A DNA stretch of 57,547 bases. Source: CAZVWH01 sp964631175. Its GTDB lineage: Bacteria; Planctomycetota; Phycisphaerae; Sedimentisphaerales; Anaerobacaceae. The translations under genes and the position numbers were made by a program. The notes under the pieces are model-generated. The model saw only the letters and a list, made by a program, of their open reading frames with translations. It did no database searches and was not told where the DNA came from. The stretch covers positions 1 to 57,547 of the forward strand of contig CAZVWH010000004.1 of the NCBI GenBank assembly GCA_964631175.1, given 5' to 3'. Of the stretch, positions 53,249 through 57,547 are shown in pieces; position 1 is the first letter of the stretch, and every line of letters starts with the position of its first letter.

Positions 53249-56200
53249 TTATGCGTTTTTTCCGCAGCATTTTTTGTACTTTTTACCGCTGCCGCAGGGA
53301 CACGGCTCATTTCTTCCGACCTTCGGCTGCTCCAATTTGATTTGCTTTACTCTCTGCTCGCCCTGCGGAGCTTGAGCTGCGGCTCGCTGTCGCTCAGCCA
53401 TCGCAAACTGGCCAACCTGGTCGTGAACTGTCTGACTCACATTCCAGACACTTCTGGCTCTGGCGCCGGCCTCCAAGTGTACCTTGAAGATAATATCTGT
53501 CACCCGGTCCTCAATAGCCTCGAGCATCTCGTTGAACATTCGAAAGCCTTCCCGCTTGTATTCTATCTTAGGGTCTTTCTCAGCAAAAGAACGGGTCCAA
53601 ATGCTCTCTTTTAAATGGTCCATCGAATATAGATGGTCCTTCCACGTTCCATCGTAAACCTGAACTAAGACATACTTCTCTAAATAGCTCAGCTCTTTGC
53701 GTAAAAACTCACTTCCAAGTGTTGTTAGCCTGTCTCTCAGTTCTGTCCCTTCACCAAGTTCGTCTTCTGTCAGGCAAGCCTCGAATCGTTCGTTAGCCCA
53801 ATTGGTTAATTCGGTGGTATTCAGGCTGGCGATTTTATCGGCAAGCTCTCTCTCCAACTGACCGTTATTGAAGCTTTCACTGAATTCGAGCAGTTGCTTG
53901 TGCAGGTGCTGAGGCTTAGTGTTCTGAATCTGCTCGACGGAAAGGCCGGCGTTATATTTTTTATTCGCCCAATCGGCCACTGCCTCGTATGCGTACACGT
54001 TGGGGCCTTGCGGACCATAGACCATGCTCATCGCAAATTCAACCGGATATTCAATCTCTCGTTTTTTGTATTTGGCTGCAGTCTTCTCGGCGAGGAGCTG
54101 ACGGATTTGCGAAGCATTTAAGCTATTTAATTGCTCGATATCTAATTTTATATCGAATTTGGCTCGCGCCCATTCGGTAAATGTGTTGACGGCAAAATCT
54201 TCCTTCAGAAAGCCGTTTAGCTGTGAGCAATCTTTTTTGTCGATTTGCTCAGCAGCAGCGGAAATCAACTGCTGCTGAATATCTTCCGGACTTTGGCTTT
54301 TGATTTTAGCAGGGCTCAAACTGACACGAAAGGCACTCATCGCCCACTTGGCCAGGCCGGCAATATCCCATGTTTGTGGATCGTCGTAATCTTCTAAATA
54401 TTCGCCGATAGAAAGCGATATATTGTTCTCGGCCTCGTCTTTTGCTTTCTTTTTTATTAATCTCTCAATTTCGTGGGGTTTGGACTCAGAAATATCTGCG
54501 GGTTTCAAATCAACGCCGAAATTAGTTCGGGCCCACTCGACAATACACTTAACGGGGTAACTTTCGTTCAGGATTGTATCGCAATTCTTTGCGATAGTAT
54601 TGTCAATCATTTCTTCAATAATGTTTTTGAGACCTTTTCCAGCTAAGATTTTGCGTCGGCGTGAGTAGAATATCTTTCGCTGGTAGTCCATCACCTCGTC
54701 GTATTCAAGCAGGCTCTTGCGTACCTCGAAGTTCCGCTCCTCAACTTTCTTCTGTGCTCTTTCGATGCCTTTGCTTATTCGTTTATGATAGATCGGCTGG
54801 CCTTCTTCCCAGCCGATCCAGGAAAGGGCCTTGATGGTCCATTCCGGCGCAAAGATTTTCAACAGGTCGTCGTCGAAGCAGAGAAAGAATTGGCTGGAGC
54901 CCTTGTCCCCTTGTCTGCCACACCGGCCTCGGAGCTGATTGTCGATTCTTCTGGCCTCGTGCCGTTCGGTTCCAAGGACGTGCAGTCCTCCGATATCGGC
55001 TACGCCCGGGCCGAGCACGATATCGGTACCTCTGCCTGCCATATTTGTTGCGATGGTTATATTTCCTCGCATTCTGCCGTCCCGGCCTTTATGCTGCTGG
55101 CCGGCTTTGGCCACGATGGTCGCTTCTCTTTCGTGGTGCTTGGCATTGAGTAGCTCGTGTTCAAGACCGTATTTTTGGGTAAGAGCCGCTGAGAGCGCTT
55201 CGTTTCTTTCCACACTTGTTGTGCCCACCAGCAGTGGCCGACCGGCAGCACTGACCTCGTTTATCTCTTCCACGATGGCGTTAAACTTTTCCTTTATCGT
55301 TTTATAAATTGCATCATCCTGATCTTGCCTGATACAAGGCTCGTTGGTAGGCATTACAATGACATCAAGCTTGTATATCTTGATAAACTCTTCGGCTTCG
55401 GTGGCTGCGGTTCCGGTCATGCCGGCTATCTGGTCATATAGTTTGAAGAAGTTCTGAAGGGTGATGGTGGCAAGTGTCTGAGATTCTTCCTTTACGGCTA
55501 CAGCCTCTTTTGCCTCAACCGCCTGATGGAGCCCATCAGACCACTGTCGGCCGTGCATCAATCGGCCGGTAAATTCGTCAACGATGATAACCTTGCCGTC
55601 CATAACCACGTAGTCTCTTTCTCTTTCAAAAGTCACGTGGCCCCGCAGGCTTTGCTCCAAAAGATGTGGCCATTCCATATTTGAGCCGGTGAAAAATGAG
55701 CCGACGCCGGCGATTTCCTGCGCCGCCCCGACTCCTTCATGTGTAAGATGCACCTGTTTTCTGTCGTACTCAACTTCGTAATATTGTGTAGCCTGTGCTA
55801 ATTTTGCTTCAGCAGTTTCAAGCTCGACCTGGGTCTTCTCAATCACCTTTTGGGCCTTTTCGACACGTTTACTGTCACTGGCCCTTTTTGCATCGGACAG
55901 CTCACCTTGGGCATTGGCGATGGTTCGCTGGGCGGAATCAATCTGTCTTTTAAGGTGGTCGTAATGGCTGTGCAGACTAATCAACTTTCTTGCTACCTGG
56001 TCTGCTTTTTTATACCTGGTGACATCATCGAAAGCCGGACCTGATATAATCAAAGGTGTCCGGGCCTCATCAATCAGAATCGAATCTACCTCATCGATTA
56101 TGGCGTACTGCCGCGAACTCTGAACCATTTGCTCGAGTGATATCTTCATGTTGTCACGGAGATAATCGAAGCCGAATTCGTTATTTGTCCCGTATGTTAT

Positions 56201-56734
56201 GTCACAGGCATACTGACTTTTCCGCTCATCACTGCTGGAATCCATATCCGCCTGGATTGCCCCTACAGTTAATCCCAAAGCCTTATAGACAGGGCCCATC
56301 CATTCAGCGTCGCGTTTTGCAAGGTAATCGTTGACGGTAACGATATGTACCTTTCTGCCGGTCAGGTGAACAAGATATGCCGCCAGCGTTGCCACTAAAG
56401 TTTTGCCTTCGCCGGTAGCCATTTCAGCGATGTTGCCTTTATAGAGGACATTTCCCCCGATAATCTGCATGTTGAAATGCCGCATTTTGACATTTCGTCT
56501 TGCAGCTTCACGAACGACTGCGAAGGCCTCCGGCATAATATCTTCCGGTTTGGCTCCGGCCTTTAGTTTAGCTTTAAACTGGGTGGTTTTTGCTTTTAGA
56601 GCCTCGTCGTCGAGTTTCTGTATCTCCTGCTCAAACTCTCCCGCCTGCTGAGCGATTACGGAATAGGCCTTTAGTAAACGCTCATTTCGCGAGCCAAAAA
56701 TCTTTAACAGGGCTTTGTTTACTTTATCAAACAT
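53249..56734 (-). CDS. secA: preprotein translocase ATPase SecA, enlarged
   Basis: The 1161-residue motor drives proteins through SecYEG. It has Walker A ATGEGKTLVA, DEVDSILIDEARTPLIISGP, GRGTDIVLGPGV, GRCGRQGDKGSSQFFLCFDDDL and a C-terminal zinc motif EPCPCGSGKKYKKCCG. It exceeds the usual 850-950 residues by two inserts: a coiled coil of about 60 residues after the DEARTPLIISGP part (LKRQIDSAQRTIANAQGEL and on), and a stretch of about 250 residues (735-990) in the C-terminal helical region with five W-A-x-x-(F/Y) modules. efp lies upstream on the same strand. Confidence 0.95.
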   Translation of the reverse strand: MFDKVNKALLKIFGSRNERLLKAYSVIAQQAGEFEQEIQKLDDEALKAKTTQFKAKLKAGAKPEDIMPEAFAVVREAARRNVKMRHFNMQIIGGNVLYKGNIAEMATGEGKTLVATLAAYLVHLTGRKVHIVTVNDYLAKRDAEWMGPVYKALGLTVGAIQADMDSSSDERKSQYACDITYGTNNEFGFDYLRDNMKISLEQMVQSSRQYAIIDEVDSILIDEARTPLIISGPAFDDVTRYKKADQVARKLISLHSHYDHLKRQIDSAQRTIANAQGELSDAKRASDSKRVEKAQKVIEKTQVELETAEAKLAQATQYYEVEYDRKQVHLTHEGVGAAQEIAGVGSFFTGSNMEWPHLLEQSLRGHVTFERERDYVVMDGKVIIVDEFTGRLMHGRQWSDGLHQAVEAKEAVAVKEESQTLATITLQNFFKLYDQIAGMTGTAATEAEEFIKIYKLDVIVMPTNEPCIRQDQDDAIYKTIKEKFNAIVEEINEVSAAGRPLLVGTTSVERNEALSAALTQKYGLEHELLNAKHHEREATIVAKAGQQHKGRDGRMRGNITIATNMAGRGTDIVLGPGVADIGGLHVLGTERHEARRIDNQLRGRCGRQGDKGSSQFFLCFDDDLLKIFAPEWTIKALSWIGWEEGQPIYHKRISKGIERAQKKVEERNFEVRKSLLEYDEVMDYQRKIFYSRRRKILAGKGLKNIIEEMIDNTIAKNCDTILNESYPVKCIVEWARTNFGVDLKPADISESKPHEIERLIKKKAKDEAENNISLSIGEYLEDYDDPQTWDIAGLAKWAMSAFRVSLSPAKIKSQSPEDIQQQLISAAAEQIDKKDCSQLNGFLKEDFAVNTFTEWARAKFDIKLDIEQLNSLNASQIRQLLAEKTAAKYKKREIEYPVEFAMSMVYGPQGPNVYAYEAVADWANKKYNAGLSVEQIQNTKPQHLHKQLLEFSESFNNGQLERELADKIASLNTTELTNWANERFEACLTEDELGEGTELRDRLTTLGSEFLRKELSYLEKYVLVQVYDGTWKDHLYSMDHLKESIWTRSFAEKDPKIEYKREGFRMFNEMLEAIEDRVTDIIFKVHLEAGARARSVWNVSQTVHDQVGQFAMAERQRAAAQAPQGEQRVKQIKLEQPKVGRNEPCPCGSGKKYKKCCGKNA

Positions 56735-56744
56735 CGCATCTAAA

Positions 56745-56835
56745 AAAACAGTGAGCTAAAATGCCTAAAGTGAGCTGAAGTGCCTAAAGTTATAGATTAT
56801 TTTTTTCACTTTAGTTCACTTTATACTTTAGCTAA
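56745..56835. repeat. GTGCCTAAAGT / AGTGAGCTAAA repeats between efp and secA
   Basis: GTGAGCTAAAATGCCTAAAG is followed by GTGAGCTGAAGTGCCTAAAG and CACTTTAGTTCACTTTA. The same units, inverted, are at 19155-19197 before ilvE. It may contain the secA start region but no promoter can be singled out. Confidence 0.6.
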
Positions 56836-56839
56836 CTTC

Positions 56840-57400
56840 TTATTCTTTAACTCGTGTTACGTACTCGCCGGTTCGTGTATCGATACGAATGATGTCTCCG
56901 ACTTTAATAAAAGGCGGCACCTGCACGACCAGGCCTGTTTCGAGTGCCGCTTGCTTGGGCTGATTTGTAGCTGTTGCACCCTTTATTTCCGGCGGTGTAT
57001 CTGTCACCTCCAAATCCACCGAGTTAGGCAAAGTAACTACAATGGGCTTGCCCTGGTACATGCTAACCTGAAGCTGCGTATTTGGCTTAAGATATTTTTG
57101 TCCGTCGCCGAATGCATCGTCATCGAGGGTGATTTGCTCGTAGTTTGTAGTATCCATAAGGACATGCTCGCTGCCTGAGGAATAAATGTATTCGTATGTT
57201 CGCTTATCGAGATACGCATCTTCGATTGTTTCCTCTGCACGCAGGCGAACATTTTGAATTGAGCCGTCCGTCAGACTCTTTAGCTTTGTTTGATAGACCG
57301 CTCCGCCTTTGCCGAGCTTTACGTGCTGATAATCAACAATCACATAAAGTTTGTCGTCGATCTTAACGGTCTGACCCTTTCTCATCTCTGATGCTCGCAT
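56840..57400 (-). CDS. efp: elongation factor P
   Basis: The 186-residue factor helps the ribosome through proline runs. It has the three-domain pattern: MRASEMRKGQTVKIDDKLYVIVDYQHVKLGKGGAVYQTKLK with K31 at the tip position that is modified in other bacteria, then TYEYIYSSG and the C-terminal VQVPPFIKVGDIIRIDTRTGEYVTRV. No epmA/epmB lies in the window. CTGGAG, which begins in the last unit of a 14-bp tandem array, serves as ribosome binding site seven bases before ATG 57400. Confidence 0.96.
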   Translation of the reverse strand: MRASEMRKGQTVKIDDKLYVIVDYQHVKLGKGGAVYQTKLKSLTDGSIQNVRLRAEETIEDAYLDKRTYEYIYSSGSEHVLMDTTNYEQITLDDDAFGDGQKYLKPNTQLQVSMYQGKPIVVTLPNSVDLEVTDTPPEIKGATATNQPKQAALETGLVVQVPPFIKVGDIIRIDTRTGEYVTRVKE

Positions 57401-57408
57401 TTTGACTC

Positions 57409-57547
57409 CAGTATTTAGTCGTCAGTATTTAGTCGTCAGTATTTAGTCGTCAGTATTTAGTCGTCAGTATTTAGTCGTCAGTATTTAGTCGTCAGTATTT
57501 AGTCGTCAGTATTTAGTCGTCAGTATTTAGTCGTCAGTATTTAGTCG
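57409..57547. repeat. tandem array of a 14-bp unit at the window end
   Basis: CAGTATTTAGTCGT is repeated nearly ten times (139 bases) without a change and runs out of the window. It lies directly upstream of efp, and its first unit supplies part of the efp ribosome binding site. The array may be longer. Confidence 0.95.

Noticed and set aside
53147..53614. Plus-strand frame of 155 codons over the secA end
   Set aside because: It lies opposite the conserved SecA zinc tail and partly over a repeat.
57409..57547. Direct repeats at the window end as CRISPR or attachment site
   Set aside because: Units are 14 bp and directly adjacent without spacers; it is a simple tandem array.
1..57547. tRNA, rRNA, riboswitch or prophage signals
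   Set aside because: No cloverleaf, conserved rRNA segment, known riboswitch core, integrase or phage structural gene could be recognised by eye; a covariance-model search would be needed to exclude small RNAs.

Overview
This window looks like chromosome of a diderm bacterium of the Planctomycetota, most likely class Phycisphaerae. That placement is an inference. It rests on the family mix: beta-helix proteins with a MGAYG-type tail, a GLUG-repeat protein, a DUF1080 hydrolase, a signal peptidase I with four CxxC pairs, an enlarged SecA, and proteins with an N-terminal zinc ribbon and a membrane domain. LptD-like, LolCDE-like and SecA proteins point to an outer membrane. There is no rRNA, tRNA, CRISPR array, prophage or transposase gene that I can recognise.

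Layout. 1-4.1 kb: end of a broken beta-helix gene, maf, two paralogous zinc-ribbon membrane proteins and a PilT-type ATPase. 4.4-14.9 kb: a secreted beta-helix protein, an LptD-like outer-membrane protein, class II fructose-bisphosphate aldolase, an S41 peptidase and lysS. 15-21.4 kb: LolC/LolE/LolD-like lipoprotein exporter, ilvE-type aminotransferase and a polyprenyl synthase. 21.4-28 kb: an outer-membrane protein gene broken by a small mobile element, rarA, 5-formyl-THF cyclo-ligase, LysM/L,D-transpeptidase, clpX and a DUF1080 protein. 28-32.4 kb: repeat-rich accessory region with a two-gene ATPase/TOPRIM-like cassette that may be a defence system. 32.4-45.9 kb: SEDS glycosyltransferase, DUF362 protein, LuxR-type regulator, hemL, signal peptidase I coupled to an alpha-L-rhamnosidase, HU, an HNH protein and a DUF4405 protein. 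46-49 kb: a PadR-type regulator inside an array of eight 23-bp palindromes. 49-57.5 kb: MscS channel, GLUG protein, secA and efp.

Cell-envelope work is the common theme: lipoprotein and LPS export, Sec secretion with signal peptidase, peptidoglycan synthesis and cross-linking, polyprenyl carrier and an osmotic channel.

The most striking property is the density of small repeats. Two families of roughly 140-bp elements have terminal inverted repeats and perfect target-site duplications (9 bp and 8 bp); one copy sits inside a gene. Several other repeat families lie in frame inside apparently functional genes (lptD-like, lepB, lysS, hemL, rarA and others). One of them is a palindrome-ended element that gives the same peptide to LptD and to signal peptidase I, in the manner of the Rickettsia palindromic elements. 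The PadR palindrome array and this protein-invading element are the best candidates for undescribed biology.
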